Translations under genes and position numbers: made by a program
Shown: positions 16,847 to 26,119 of the stretch, piece by piece
How the letters are laid out: each line of letters opens with the position of its first letter
How positions within the stretch are numbered: position 1 is the first letter of the stretch
The notes under the pieces: generated by a model
The model's database searches: none
The model's input: only the letters and a program-made list of their open reading frames with translations
Told to the model about the DNA's origin: nothing
From: CAG-238 sp963601575
GTDB taxonomy: Bacteria; Bacillota; Clostridia; Peptostreptococcales; Anaerovoracaceae
Direction of reading: 5' to 3'
Assembly: GCA_963601575.1 (NCBI GenBank)
Contig: CAVCFO010000003.1
Coordinates: 55,107-119,106 of the forward strand
DNA: 64,000 nt

Positions 16847-17961
16847 AAGTTTATCGCCTTGCTGTTGACGCCGACATTTACGACGATGCCGATGGAGATC
16901 ATGCTGGCGATTACGGATGTGCCGCCGCCGGAGAGCAGCGGAAGGGTGATACCCGTAACCGGCATGAGACCCATGGTCATGGCTATGTTTTCGAAGACCT
17001 GGAACAGGAACATTCCCGTGAAGCCGACTACGATGAGCGCACCGTAAAGGTCTACGGAATCGCGGATTATCTTCGTAAATCTCGCAAAAAGAAAAGCATA
17101 GAGGAGGACGACGGCGGCACCCCCGATGAATCCAAGCTCCTCCGCTATAACAGAAAATATAAAGTCAGATTGCTGGACCGGTATAAAGTCCAGCCCTTTT
17201 TGTGTTCCCTGAAAAAGTCCCTTGCCCGTGAGCCCTCCGGAGCCGATTGCGACCTTTGATTGCCAAACCTGATAATTTCCAGAAAGACTCAGATTCTCCG
17301 GATGAAGGAAGGCTTCGATCCTTTCCTTTTGATAATCGTCCAGGAATGTATATACTACCGGGATTGCCGCAAGGCAAAGCAGTGCCGACTTGAGAAAAAC
17401 TTTGTAGTCGATTCCGGCAAAGAATACCATGAATATCCACATAACCATATATACCAGAGCGCTACCAAGGTCTTCCTTCAGAACGATGAGAATAATCGGC
17501 GCGGCAAATAATACCGACTTTATAACTCCGGCAAATGAGTCGAGTTCGTTGCGATGCTCCGAAAGATAGCCTGCCATAAGGAGCACGAAAATAATTTTTA
17601 CGAATTCGGAGGGCTGAAGCGTCGTCACGCCCAGATTTATCCATGCGCGAGAACCATATTGCGTGATTCCAAGCCCCGGGATATAAACCGTCAGCAGGAT
17701 AAGGATTGCCGCAATATATAGGAATTTTTCCAAACCGCTGAAAAATCTATAGTCAAATTGCTGAATAAAAAGCAGCACGCCAAAGCCCAGGATGTAGGCG
17801 ATTGCCTGTATCCAAACGGGTCTTCCGGCGTCCCCGAAGATGACAAGCTCCTCATCATAAACGGTGCTCTCCAGCATGAGCAGACTCAGAATCCCCAGGG
17901 CTGCCACTATTATGAATATGAATTTATCTGCATTCTTGAGCGGACTAAAAATTTTGTTCAT
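16843..17961 (-). CDS. rodA: Peptidoglycan polymerase RodA (SEDS family)
   Basis: 372 residues with about ten membrane segments. SEDS features include YGSRAWINLGVTTLQPSEFVK, the EDLGSALV segment with its Glu-Asp pair, WQSKVAIGSGGLTGKG, and FSVIAEELGFIGG. The C-terminal GITLPLLSGGGTSV block is also present. It polymerises lipid II glycans and partners the class B PBP at 13289. It lies opposite the mre-minD operon and has its own promoter at 18002. Confidence 0.95.
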   Translation of the reverse strand: MNKIFSPLKNADKFIFIIVAALGILSLLMLESTVYDEELVIFGDAGRPVWIQAIAYILGFGVLLFIQQFDYRFFSGLEKFLYIAAILILLTVYIPGLGITQYGSRAWINLGVTTLQPSEFVKIIFVLLMAGYLSEHRNELDSFAGVIKSVLFAAPIILIVLKEDLGSALVYMVMWIFMVFFAGIDYKVFLKSALLCLAAIPVVYTFLDDYQKERIEAFLHPENLSLSGNYQVWQSKVAIGSGGLTGKGLFQGTQKGLDFIPVQQSDFIFSVIAEELGFIGGAAVVLLYAFLFARFTKIIRDSVDLYGALIVVGFTGMFLFQVFENIAMTMGLMPVTGITLPLLSGGGTSVIASMISIGIVVNVGVNSKAINF

Positions 17962-18001
17962 TTCTTGCCTTTCTTATCCTTGACATTTCATTGACTTAAA
18001 C

Positions 18002-18031
18002 ATTATAATATATATCGTATGGATATATCAA
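18002..18031 (-). promoter_or_regulatory. Sigma-A-type promoter for rodA
   Basis: On the minus strand, TTGATA (18031-18026) and TATAAT (18007-18002) are separated by 18 bases, about 40 bases upstream of the rodA start. Confidence 0.65.
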
Positions 18032-18110
18032 GTTTTAATTATGTAATGCACTTTTTTATTATAAAAACAACTGAAATATATACAGATTTTACAGAAAAGG
18101 AGGTGCTATA

Positions 18111-19655
18111 GTGACAGGAACAATTATAACAATCGCAGCAGCCGCCGCTGCACTTATAGTCGGCGCGCTGTTCGGATATATATATCGCAAGAATGTAGGC
18201 GAAAAGGTCATCGGCAGTGCCGAAACGAAGGCGAAAAACCTGATTTTGGATGCGGAAAACAGATCCGAAAGTATGAAAAAAGAAGCAGTTCTGGAAGCAA
18301 AGGAAGAAGCTCACAGGCTCAGAAGCGAGGCAGAAAAAGATGCCAGAGAAAGACGCTCAGAGCTTCAGCGTTCGGAACGTAGATTGATACAAAAGGAAGA
18401 GTCACTTGACAAAAAAATCGAAAATATCGAAAGAAAAGAAGAAAGCATTACACAAAAAGAACAATCTCTGGTAAAGAAACAAAAGAATCTTGATGAAGTC
18501 ATTTCCAAACAAATGGAAGAGCTGGAGAGGATCTCGGGATATACCGTAGAGGAAGCAAAGGCAATACTCCTTGCCAATACCGAAAAGGAAGTAAGGCACG
18601 ATGCTTCAGTCATGATTAAAGAAATAGAGACCAAGGCAAAGGAAGAGGCAGACAAGAAAGCAAAATATATCATTACAAATGCAATTCAAAGATGCGCCGC
18701 AGATCATGTTGCGGAGAGCACGGTTTCCGTTGTTCCGCTTCCAAATGACGAGATGAAGGGGAGAATAATCGGTCGTGAGGGCAGAAACATCAGAGCAATC
18801 GAGACATTGACAGGCGTTGATCTGATCATAGACGATACACCTGAAGCGGTTATTCTGTCGGGCTTTGATCCGGTTCGCAGAGAGATCGCAAGGGTTGCCC
18901 TTGAGAAGCTCATCGTAGACGGGCGTATCCATCCTACGAGAATCGAAGAAATGGTCGAAAAGGCCACGAAGGAAGTAAATAATATCATCAAAGAGGAAGG
19001 CGAGCAGGCAACATTCGAGGTGGGCATTCACAATATCCATCCGGAGCTTGTTAAGATCCTCGGAAGACTCAAATACAGAACCTCATACGGGCAGAATGTC
19101 CTCAAACATTCCATCGAGGTTTCGCACCTTGCTGGGCTCATGGCAGGAGAACTCGGCCTTGACATCAAACTTGCAAAGCGCGCCGGCCTTTTGCACGATA
19201 TAGGCAAGGCCATGGACCACGAGTACGAGGGTACCCATGTTGACATCGGCATAGACATCCTGCGCAAGTACAAAGAATCAGAGGCAGTCATCGATGCAAT
19301 GGCATCGCACCACGGCGACTATGAGCCAAAGAGCATGGAGGCGGTGCTCATCGCGGCAGCAGACGCACTTTCGGCGGCAAGACCGGGCGCAAGACGCGAA
19401 ACATTGGATGCATATGTCAAACGTCTCGAAAAGCTGGAGGATATCGCAAATACCACTCCGGGCGTTGAAAAATCATTCGCAATTCAGGCAGGAAGAGAGA
19501 TCAGAATCATCGCAAAACCGGAAGAGGTCAAGGATGACGAGATCGCTATACTCGCAAGAGAAATTTCAAAGAAGATCGAGTCGGAGCTCGAATATCCGGG
19601 TCAGATCAAGGTCAATGTTGTGAGAGAAACCAGAGCCATCGACTATGCAAAATAG
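18111..19655 (+). CDS. rny: Ribonuclease Y
   Basis: 514 residues; starts with GTG, supported by a perfect AAAGGAGGT 6 bases upstream. One N-terminal membrane helix (about 4-24) leads into a long coiled coil (about 35-185). A KH domain (GRIIGREGRNIRAIE) precedes the HD phosphohydrolase domain, where LLHDIGKA gives His362-Asp363. RNase Y is the membrane-bound endonuclease that starts mRNA decay in many Firmicutes. Confidence 0.97.
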   Translation: MTGTIITIAAAAAALIVGALFGYIYRKNVGEKVIGSAETKAKNLILDAENRSESMKKEAVLEAKEEAHRLRSEAEKDARERRSELQRSERRLIQKEESLDKKIENIERKEESITQKEQSLVKKQKNLDEVISKQMEELERISGYTVEEAKAILLANTEKEVRHDASVMIKEIETKAKEEADKKAKYIITNAIQRCAADHVAESTVSVVPLPNDEMKGRIIGREGRNIRAIETLTGVDLIIDDTPEAVILSGFDPVRREIARVALEKLIVDGRIHPTRIEEMVEKATKEVNNIIKEEGEQATFEVGIHNIHPELVKILGRLKYRTSYGQNVLKHSIEVSHLAGLMAGELGLDIKLAKRAGLLHDIGKAMDHEYEGTHVDIGIDILRKYKESEAVIDAMASHHGDYEPKSMEAVLIAAADALSAARPGARRETLDAYVKRLEKLEDIANTTPGVEKSFAIQAGREIRIIAKPEEVKDDEIAILAREISKKIESELEYPGQIKVNVVRETRAIDYAK

Positions 19656-19684
19656 CATGATTTTAGGTATTTATAAAAACTTTT

Positions 19685-19711
19685 GGAGGCAGGCTTCTGC
19701 CTCCATATTTT
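19685..19711 (+). terminator. Terminator after RNase Y
   Basis: GGAGGCAG at 19685-19692 pairs with CTGCCTCC at 19697-19704 around a GCTT loop, followed by ATATTTT. The T run is imperfect. Confidence 0.65.
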
Positions 19712-19729
19712 AGCTTTAGTGAGGGGAAA

Positions 19730-21133
19730 ATGAATGGGGAAAACTTGAACAGCCTAAAGACTGTTAACAGGCAGTTCTACAAAAAGCTCACGGTTGTGGG
19801 CATTCCTATGGTAATTCAGCAGGTTATTGCGGTTACGCTCAACCTTGCAGATACGATAATGGTAGGCAAGGTTGGAGAAAATGCCCTTGCGGCTGTGGGA
19901 GCAGCGAATCAGATATATTTCATCTTCGGTGTCGTGCTTTTCGGCGTCTTCAGCGGCGCGGCTGTTCATGCCGTGCAATACTGGGGCATACGCGACATCG
20001 CAAGCCTCCGCAAGATAATCGGTATCGACTATACGGTCTGCCTCGTTTTGGCGATCCCTGCGATTATCTTCGTATACTTTGCGGCGCCATTTCTCATCGG
20101 CATTTTTTCCGATGAGCCTGAGGTTGTCAAGCTTGGAACGAAATATATGCACATTGCGTGCTTTTCATATATATTTGCAGGGCTTACCTTCGTAATTTCC
20201 TATAATTCGAGGGCGATACAGGACGTAAAGGTTCCGACGATAATCAACGCGGGAGCGATCCTTACAAACGTTATATTTAACTACCTTTTGATCTATGGCA
20301 AATTCGGATTTCCGGAGCTTGGGGTCGAGGGTGCTGCAATTGCAACTCTCATCGCGAGAATCGCAGAGTGCATAGCAATGCACCTTTCGGTATATCTCAG
20401 AAAGGAATATCCGCTAAAGGCAAGCCTCCGCGAGCTCACATCATATTCGCGCACGCTTTTTGCAAACGTCATGAAGACGGCAATTCCGGTAATACTTACG
20501 GAAGGGCTGTGGGCGGTTTCCGTATCATGCATATTCGCAGCCTATGGCAAGATAAGCGCGGCGGCATTTGCGGTTTCGCAGGTTGCGATGACCGTTACCG
20601 ACTTTTTCCAAACTGTCTACTTTGGACTGGGTAACGCCTCAGCGGTTCTTCTGGGCGAGGTCCTGGGGCAGGGCAAGAAAAAGCTTACATATCAATATAG
20701 CCGCAACATCCTAAAGATCACCTGGATTTTGAATGTAGTGATGACAGTTGTAATAATTTGCCTCAGGCAGCCGATCGCAAATATCTACAATTTTTCGCCT
20801 GAGACAACGGACATGCTGATGAAGGCACTTTTAGTATATGCAATAGCGGTAACTCCGAAGATGCTTTCGTACATGATGATTTGCGCGATTTTTAGACCGG
20901 GCGGAGATACTATGTTTTGCATGTATGTAGATGTGGCATTTAATATAGGTATTCAGGTTCCGCTGGCATATATCAGCGTCCTGGCATTGAATTTGCCGCT
21001 GCACTGGGCAATGGCTGTGGTTGCCATAGCGGATGTGATAAAGATTATAATTTGCTATTATCGCTACTTCACAAAAAAATGGATGAATATTTTTACGGGA
21101 GTAGGCGAGGCAGAAGAGGAAGATATATGTTAG
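19730..21133 (+). CDS. MATE family multidrug/organic cation antiporter
   Basis: 467 residues with twelve predicted membrane segments. The N-terminal half contains the family pattern LNLADTIMVGKVGENALAAVGAANQI. The C-terminal half repeats the fold. MATE proteins expel cationic compounds using Na+ or H+ gradients; the substrate is not predictable. The stop overlaps the cysteine desulfurase start by 7 bases, so the two genes are cotranscribed although no functional link is evident. Confidence 0.92.
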   Translation: MNGENLNSLKTVNRQFYKKLTVVGIPMVIQQVIAVTLNLADTIMVGKVGENALAAVGAANQIYFIFGVVLFGVFSGAAVHAVQYWGIRDIASLRKIIGIDYTVCLVLAIPAIIFVYFAAPFLIGIFSDEPEVVKLGTKYMHIACFSYIFAGLTFVISYNSRAIQDVKVPTIINAGAILTNVIFNYLLIYGKFGFPELGVEGAAIATLIARIAECIAMHLSVYLRKEYPLKASLRELTSYSRTLFANVMKTAIPVILTEGLWAVSVSCIFAAYGKISAAAFAVSQVAMTVTDFFQTVYFGLGNASAVLLGEVLGQGKKKLTYQYSRNILKITWILNVVMTVVIICLRQPIANIYNFSPETTDMLMKALLVYAIAVTPKMLSYMMICAIFRPGGDTMFCMYVDVAFNIGIQVPLAYISVLALNLPLHWAMAVVAIADVIKIIICYYRYFTKKWMNIFTGVGEAEEEDIC

Positions 21134-22311
21134 TTTATTTGGATAACAGCGCGACAACAAGACAATATGATGCGGTTTCGGATGCGATGCAATCTGCCAT
21201 GCGCGAAAACTTCGGCAATCCTTCGTCACTACATTCGCTCGGACTCGCAGCAGAAAAAGAAGTCAAGGCATCGCGCCACAAGCTGGCAAAGTTCATAGGA
21301 GCATCGGATGAGGAAATCTGCTTCACCTCATGCGGCACGGAATCGGACAACACGGTCCTCATGGGAGCAGCCGGGGCGAAGAAACGGCGCGGAAACAAGA
21401 TAATAATTTCTGCGGTAGAGCATCCTGCGATACTGGAACCTGCGAAAAAGCTTGAGTCTATGGGCTACAAGGTCGAATATATCGGAGTCGACAGGCTCTG
21501 CAGGCTCGATATTGAAGGGCTTAGAAATGCAATCGACGATGAGACGATTCTAATCTCTGTTATGACTGTAAATAACGAGACAGGCACTATGATGCCGATA
21601 AAGAAAATAGCCAAAATAAAGGACGAATATAATCGCAAGAGCGGGACCGATATATGGCTGCATTCCGATGCGGTCCAGGCGCTTGGCAAGATTCCGCTTA
21701 ACATGGCAGGAGAATATGCCGGCGTAGACTTTCTGTCTATGAGCGCGCACAAGATACATGGCCCCAAGGGAATGGGCGCGCTCTATATCAGAAAAGGCCA
21801 AAACCTCCCAGCGTTCATGCTGGGCGGCGGGCAGGAAAGACATAAGCGATCAGGTACCGAAAATACGCCCGGGATCATCGGATTCGGAAAGGCATGCGAA
21901 ATAGCAGATTCTAGCTTTGACAGGCGGATAGAAGCCATGAAAGAGGCAAGAGACTATCTCCTCATGCTTATCAAGAACGAAATTTCGGATATTGCGATAA
22001 ATAGCCCGCAGGATCAGGACGCATGCCCATCGGTGCTTAACATCTCATTTCTTGGGACGAGAGGCGAGGTGCTGCTGCATACATTGGAGCAGGACGGGAT
22101 CTATGTATCCACAGGCTCTGCATGCGCTTCGAATCATTCCTCTGCGAAGGGCTCGCATGTTCTGAATGCGATGGGGCTTTCGCCAAAGGAAATCGAAGGC
22201 GCCATAAGATTCAGTTTCAGCGAGTTTAATACGAAGGAAGAGATGGAATATGTCGCATGTAAGGTGAAGGCTGCGGTGACGAGATTCAGGAGGCTGGGAA
22301 GCTTTCGATAA
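21127..22311 (+). CDS. Cysteine desulfurase (NifS/IscS family)
   Basis: 394 residues, class V aminotransferase fold. The N-terminus is YLDNSATTR. PLP contacts include HSDAVQALGK, and the Schiff-base lysine is Lys209 in SAHKIHGPKG. The persulfide cysteine is Cys333 in the STGSACASNHSSAKGSHVL loop, a long loop typical of IscS/NifS type I enzymes. It is followed by thiI, so it most likely supplies sulfur for tRNA 4-thiouridine (NifZ-like role). The start at 21127 is chosen because the protein then begins directly at the first beta strand; GAGGAAG lies upstream. Confidence 0.93.
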   Translation: MLVYLDNSATTRQYDAVSDAMQSAMRENFGNPSSLHSLGLAAEKEVKASRHKLAKFIGASDEEICFTSCGTESDNTVLMGAAGAKKRRGNKIIISAVEHPAILEPAKKLESMGYKVEYIGVDRLCRLDIEGLRNAIDDETILISVMTVNNETGTMMPIKKIAKIKDEYNRKSGTDIWLHSDAVQALGKIPLNMAGEYAGVDFLSMSAHKIHGPKGMGALYIRKGQNLPAFMLGGGQERHKRSGTENTPGIIGFGKACEIADSSFDRRIEAMKEARDYLLMLIKNEISDIAINSPQDQDACPSVLNISFLGTRGEVLLHTLEQDGIYVSTGSACASNHSSAKGSHVLNAMGLSPKEIEGAIRFSFSEFNTKEEMEYVACKVKAAVTRFRRLGSFR

Positions 22312-22321
22312 CAGTCAGAGT

Positions 22322-22515
22322 GGCAGGTCACAAATGTGTCTTTGGCATTTAGTCCTCGTCGCGGATGATTTCTGTGGCTTCACTCGCCATTGTTTGGAAA
22401 CTTGGCGAACGTGCGCCTGAGAACGCACCAAGTTTCTACAAACAATCTGGCTCCCTCGACCACGAAATCGTAGCCGCTCCTGCGGAATCATGCCTTCGAC
22501 ACTTTGTGACCTGCC
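22322..22515. repeat. Long imperfect palindromic element between the desulfurase gene and thiI
   Basis: The ends are inverted copies: GGCAGGTCACAAA at 22322-22334 matches the reverse complement of TTTGTGACCTGCC at 22503-22515. Further matched segments include GTTTGGAAACTTGG on the left and CCAAGTTTCTACAAAC on the right. Together the arms fold into one long, imperfect hairpin of about 190 bases with the centre near 22415. No supportable gene lies inside. It resembles a MITE-like or intergenic hairpin repeat. Confidence 0.7.
22338..22403 (+). repeat. 66-bp direct repeat, copy 1 (left arm of the palindrome)
   Basis: Identical over all 66 bases to 22551-22616, 213 bases apart. It begins GTCTTTGGCATTTAG and ends GTTTGGAAACTT. 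Confidence 0.9.
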
Positions 22516-22550
22516 CCAAAAGTATATTATCGGAGAGGAAGGGCAAAGAA

Positions 22551-22616
22551 GTCTTTGGCATTTAGTCCTCGTCGCGGATGATTTCTGTGGCTTCACTCGC
22601 CATTGTTTGGAAACTT
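22551..22616 (+). repeat. 66-bp direct repeat, copy 2, ending just before the thiI start
   Basis: Second exact copy of the left arm of the palindromic element. It ends 15 bases before thiI, so the thiI ribosome binding site (AAAGGAAAA) begins just after the repeat boundary. This suggests either a truncated second element or duplication of one arm. Confidence 0.9.
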
Positions 22617-22630
22617 AGAAAGGAAAAATT

Positions 22631-23815
22631 ATGAATGAGCAAAATATCTTGATCGTCAGGTGCGGCGAGGTCGCCCTCAAGGGCATGAATAAGCCGTATT
22701 TTGAGAGAATGCTGGCGGATAGAATCAAAAACAATCTCAAGTCATTTCGAGGCGCCGATGTAAGGCGCAGCGAGGGCCTGATTTTCGTGAGGGCGGACAA
22801 GGAGCTCCCAATCGATGCAATCATAAAGGAAATCTCAAAGGTCTTCGGTGTTGCTTCCATAAGCAAGGCGGTAGAGGCACAGCCTGAGCTTGATGCGATC
22901 GGCGAGGAAGCAGTTAGCTACATGAAAAAGCTGATTTCCGAAAGAGGCATAGGAACATTCAAGGTTGAGGCAAAACGTGCCGACAAGAACTTCCCGGTAA
23001 AATCTCCGGAAATAGGCAGAATCATCGGCGCAAAGATCCTCATCGGATGCAAGGTTCTGAAGGTAAATGTACATGAACCGGATGTCCTTCTGCATGTTGA
23101 TGTGCGCCACGACCGTGCATACATATATGAGGGCAAAATTCCAGGATTCGGGGGGCTTCCTCTGGGGACAAACGGCAAGGGACTGACCCTGCTTTCGGGA
23201 GGAATAGATAGCCCCGTGGCGACATGGATGATGGCAAAACGCGGCATGCTCATCGAGGCGGTGCACTTCCATTCCTATCCGTATACGAGCCAAAGAGCTC
23301 AGGAAAAGGTAGAGGACCTCGCAAGGATTCTCGCCACATACTGCGGCAGATTTAAGATGCATGTGATAAATCTTCTGCCGATACAGGAGGCAATCGTAAC
23401 AAACTGCCCTGAAGAGGAAACAACTATTTTGGTCCGCAGATTTATGATGCGAATTGCCGAGAGAATCGCAAAGGACACGGGCTGCCAGATGCTTATTACG
23501 GGAGAAAATCTCGGACAGGTGGCAAGCCAGACTGCAGAAGCACTCGTGGTTACGGATGCCAGCGTGAGCCTTCCGGTGATGCGCCCGCTGATAGCAATGG
23601 ATAAGGTCGATATCATGGCAAAGGCGGAAGAAATCGGCACATTTGAGACTTCGATACAGCCATATGAGGACTGCTGCACGGTATTCCTGCCGAAGCATCC
23701 TGCCACGAAGCCAAGGCTCGAACGAATTTTGGAGTCCGAGAGCAAACTGGACTGCGAGGCATTGATCGAAGCCGCAATAAAGGCACAGGAAATAGTCAAT
23801 ATCATCCCTGAGTAG
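22631..23815 (+). CDS. thiI: tRNA 4-thiouridine synthase ThiI
   Basis: 394 residues. N-terminal ferredoxin-like and THUMP domains (about 1-170) precede the PP-loop adenylation domain with SGGIDS at 189-194. The C-terminal rhodanese domain of the E. coli protein is missing, as in most Gram-positive ThiI. It activates U8 of tRNA for sulfur insertion and may also serve thiamine thiazole formation. The adjacent cysteine desulfurase is its expected sulfur donor. Confidence 0.95.
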   Translation: MNEQNILIVRCGEVALKGMNKPYFERMLADRIKNNLKSFRGADVRRSEGLIFVRADKELPIDAIIKEISKVFGVASISKAVEAQPELDAIGEEAVSYMKKLISERGIGTFKVEAKRADKNFPVKSPEIGRIIGAKILIGCKVLKVNVHEPDVLLHVDVRHDRAYIYEGKIPGFGGLPLGTNGKGLTLLSGGIDSPVATWMMAKRGMLIEAVHFHSYPYTSQRAQEKVEDLARILATYCGRFKMHVINLLPIQEAIVTNCPEEETTILVRRFMMRIAERIAKDTGCQMLITGENLGQVASQTAEALVVTDASVSLPVMRPLIAMDKVDIMAKAEEIGTFETSIQPYEDCCTVFLPKHPATKPRLERILESESKLDCEALIEAAIKAQEIVNIIPE

Positions 23816-24133
23816 GATGAATAAAGAAAGCTATTGACATGGCATGCACCTGCCACATGGCGCAATATCCTTTTGCAGAAAGTAGGGTTTATTATACGAC
23901 CGTTGTTGCTTTTGTAGATAATTTGGACAAGTTTTTATGGATTTGGTATACATTCGGTGAAAAAAGAATATTTCCGCGAAAAATCGCAAAATATGCTTGC
24001 AAGATCGGCCAAAAAGTGGTTTAATAATGATGTATGTTGTTATGCTTTTAACACAGGCTAACAAGTTAAAAACAGGCCTCTGTCTTTTGCAAGAAGGGAA
24101 AGGCCGTTATTAATAATTTAAGGAGGCATTTAA
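23816..24133 (+). other. Intergenic region upstream of the acyl-CoA dehydrogenase operon
   Basis: About 318 bases with no supportable gene. It holds the promoter at 23923-23952, a long 5' leader, and an imperfect inverted repeat (AACAGGCCT near 24070 with AAGGCCGTT near 24100) before the ribosome binding site AAGGAGG. The latter could be a leader hairpin. It has no T run. Confidence 0.5.
23923..23952 (+). promoter_or_regulatory. Candidate promoter for the acyl-CoA dehydrogenase-etfBA operon
   Basis: TTGGAC at 23923-23928 and TATACA at 23947-23952 with an 18-base spacer. It would give a leader of about 175 bases. Confidence 0.5.
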
Positions 24134-25276
24134 ATGAACTTTCAACTGACGAAGGAACAAGAATTCGTAAGAAAAATGGTAAGAGAATTTGCCACTAACG
24201 AAGTTGAACCTTTAGCTGCTGACATCGACAAGGAACACAGATTCCCGGTTGAGACAGTAGAAAAAATGGCTAAGTATGGTTTGATGGGAATCCCATTCCC
24301 TACACAGTACGGCGGAGCAGGCGGAGATCACATCTCCTATGCAATCACTGTAGAAGAGTTAGCAAGAGTATGCGCATCCACAAGCGTTATCGTTTCTGCT
24401 CACACTTCACTTTGCTGCTGGCCAATCTTCAACTATGGTACAGAAGAGCAGAAGACGAAATATCTTCCTGACTTACTTTCCGGCAAGAAACTCGGCGCAT
24501 TCGGCTTGACCGAACCTAACGCAGGTACAGACGCATCCGGACAGCAGACAAGAGCAGAACTTGTAGACGGCAAGTGGATCCTCAACGGAGCCAAGGTATT
24601 CATCACAAACGGTGGATATGCCGACACCTTCGTTGTAATGGCTATGACAGATAAGAAAAAAGGAAACCACGGAATTTCCGCATTTATCGTAGAAAAAGGC
24701 GATGAAGGTTTCTCCATCGGTAAGACAGAGGATAAGATGGGTATTTGCGCATCTTCCACTACAGAACTTATTTTCCAGAACTGCGCAATTCCGGAAGACA
24801 GACTTCTCGGACAGGTTGGCGACGGATTCAAGGTTGCAATGAGCACGCTTGACGGCGGCCGTATCGGTATCGCTTCTCAGGCTCTTGGTATCGCTCAGGG
24901 CGCATTCGACGTAACAGTTGAATATATGCAGGCAAGAAAGCAGTTCGGCAAGAAGCTTTCCCAGTTCCAGGCGCTTCAGTTCGAAATGGCTGACCTTAAG
25001 ACAAGAATCGAAGCTGCAAGACTTCTGGTTTACAGAGCTGCCGACATGAAGGATAGACACCTTCCGTACAGCGAAGCTGCTGCAATGGCTAAGCTGTATG
25101 CCGCAGAAACTGCAATGGCTGTAACCACCAAGTGTGTACAGTACCACGGCGGATACGGATATACCAAGGATTATCCGGTTGAAAGAATGATGAGAGACGC
25201 TAAGATTACTGAGATCTACGAAGGTACTTCCGAAGTTCAGAGAATGGTAATCGCCGGCAAGACTTTCAAGAAATAA
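24134..25276 (+). CDS. Short-chain acyl-CoA dehydrogenase (butyryl-CoA dehydrogenase-like)
   Basis: 380 residues, the usual size. FAD- and substrate-binding segments include GLTEPNAGTDASGQQT and GICASSTTELIF. The catalytic base is Glu363 in IYEGTSEVQRMVI, the position used by short-chain enzymes. FDVTVEYMQARKQFGK and QYHGGYGYTKDYPVERMMRDAK are further family blocks. It reduces an enoyl-CoA (crotonyl-CoA or an aryl/other enoyl-CoA) with electrons from the EtfBA encoded next. Codon use (GCT, CTT, GAA) suggests high expression. Exact substrate unknown. Confidence 0.93.
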   Translation: MNFQLTKEQEFVRKMVREFATNEVEPLAADIDKEHRFPVETVEKMAKYGLMGIPFPTQYGGAGGDHISYAITVEELARVCASTSVIVSAHTSLCCWPIFNYGTEEQKTKYLPDLLSGKKLGAFGLTEPNAGTDASGQQTRAELVDGKWILNGAKVFITNGGYADTFVVMAMTDKKKGNHGISAFIVEKGDEGFSIGKTEDKMGICASSTTELIFQNCAIPEDRLLGQVGDGFKVAMSTLDGGRIGIASQALGIAQGAFDVTVEYMQARKQFGKKLSQFQALQFEMADLKTRIEAARLLVYRAADMKDRHLPYSEAAAMAKLYAAETAMAVTTKCVQYHGGYGYTKDYPVERMMRDAKITEIYEGTSEVQRMVIAGKTFKK

Positions 25277-25293
25277 GGTAGGAGGAGAAACAA

Positions 25294-26100
25294 ATGGCAT
25301 TTAAGATTATCGTATGCGCAAAGCAAGTTCCTGATACAAACGTTATCAAGATTAACCCTAAAACAGGAACATTAATCAGAGACGGTGTTCCATCAATCCT
25401 TAACCACGATGACAACAACGCTCTCGAAGAAGCATTAAAAATTAAAGACAAATATAAAGACGTAACCGTAACGGTTATCTCGATGGGACCTCCTCAGGCA
25501 ACAGACCTTCTTTTCGAATGTATCGCAAAGGGTGCTGACGAAGGCGTTCTCATTTCCGACAGAGCAGTAGGCGGTTCCGACACATGGGCAACTTCCAACA
25601 CTCTCGAAGCTGCAATCAAAAAATGGGAAAAAGAAAACGGCCCTGCTGACCTGATCTTTGCAGGTCGTCAGGCTATCGACGGAGATACCGCTCAGGTAGG
25701 TCCGCAAATCGCAGAAAAATTGGATCTTCCGCAGGTTACATATGTAGAAGAATTCAAGATTGAAGATAACCTTAAGGACATCACCGTTAAGAGACAGCTC
25801 GAAGACGGCTATGAACTTATCGCAATCAAAACTCCTTGCATGTTGACTGCTATCAAGGAACTTAACGAACCGAGATACATGAACATGAAGGGTATCTTTG
25901 GCGAAAAGGACATCAAGATCTGGAACGCTAAGGATATCGAAGTAGACCTTAATAAAGTAGGTCTTGAAGCTTCCCCGACAAACGTATTCAGATCGTTCAC
26001 ACCGGCTCCGAAGGCTCCTGGTCAGAAGGTAGCAGGCGACACTGAAAACGAACAGGCTAAGAACTTACTGATTCAGCTTAAGGGTAAGCACATCATCTAA
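25294..26100 (+). CDS. etfB: Electron transfer flavoprotein beta subunit
   Basis: 268 residues. Family segments are VCAKQVPDTNVIKINPKTG, GADEGVLISDRAVGGSDTWATS and FAGRQAIDGDTAQVGPQIAE, which surround the AMP or second FAD site. In bifurcating Etfs this site holds the bifurcating FAD. Ribosome site AGGAGGAG. It lies 17 bases after the dehydrogenase and 19 before etfA, so the three are one operon. Confidence 0.95.
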   Translation: MAFKIIVCAKQVPDTNVIKINPKTGTLIRDGVPSILNHDDNNALEEALKIKDKYKDVTVTVISMGPPQATDLLFECIAKGADEGVLISDRAVGGSDTWATSNTLEAAIKKWEKENGPADLIFAGRQAIDGDTAQVGPQIAEKLDLPQVTYVEEFKIEDNLKDITVKRQLEDGYELIAIKTPCMLTAIKELNEPRYMNMKGIFGEKDIKIWNAKDIEVDLNKVGLEASPTNVFRSFTPAPKAPGQKVAGDTENEQAKNLLIQLKGKHII

Positions 26101-26119
26101 TTAGGAGGAGGAATACAAA

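Noticed and set aside
22315..22596. Open frames on both strands within the palindromic repeat (also 22365-22565)
   Set aside because: They consist of repeat sequence. The minus-strand frame contains the same peptide twice because of the 66-bp duplication, and neither has a plausible ribosome site.
22835..23698. 287-residue minus-strand open frame inside thiI
   Set aside because: It mirrors thiI, whose THUMP and PP-loop motifs are complete. The translation has no recognisable features.
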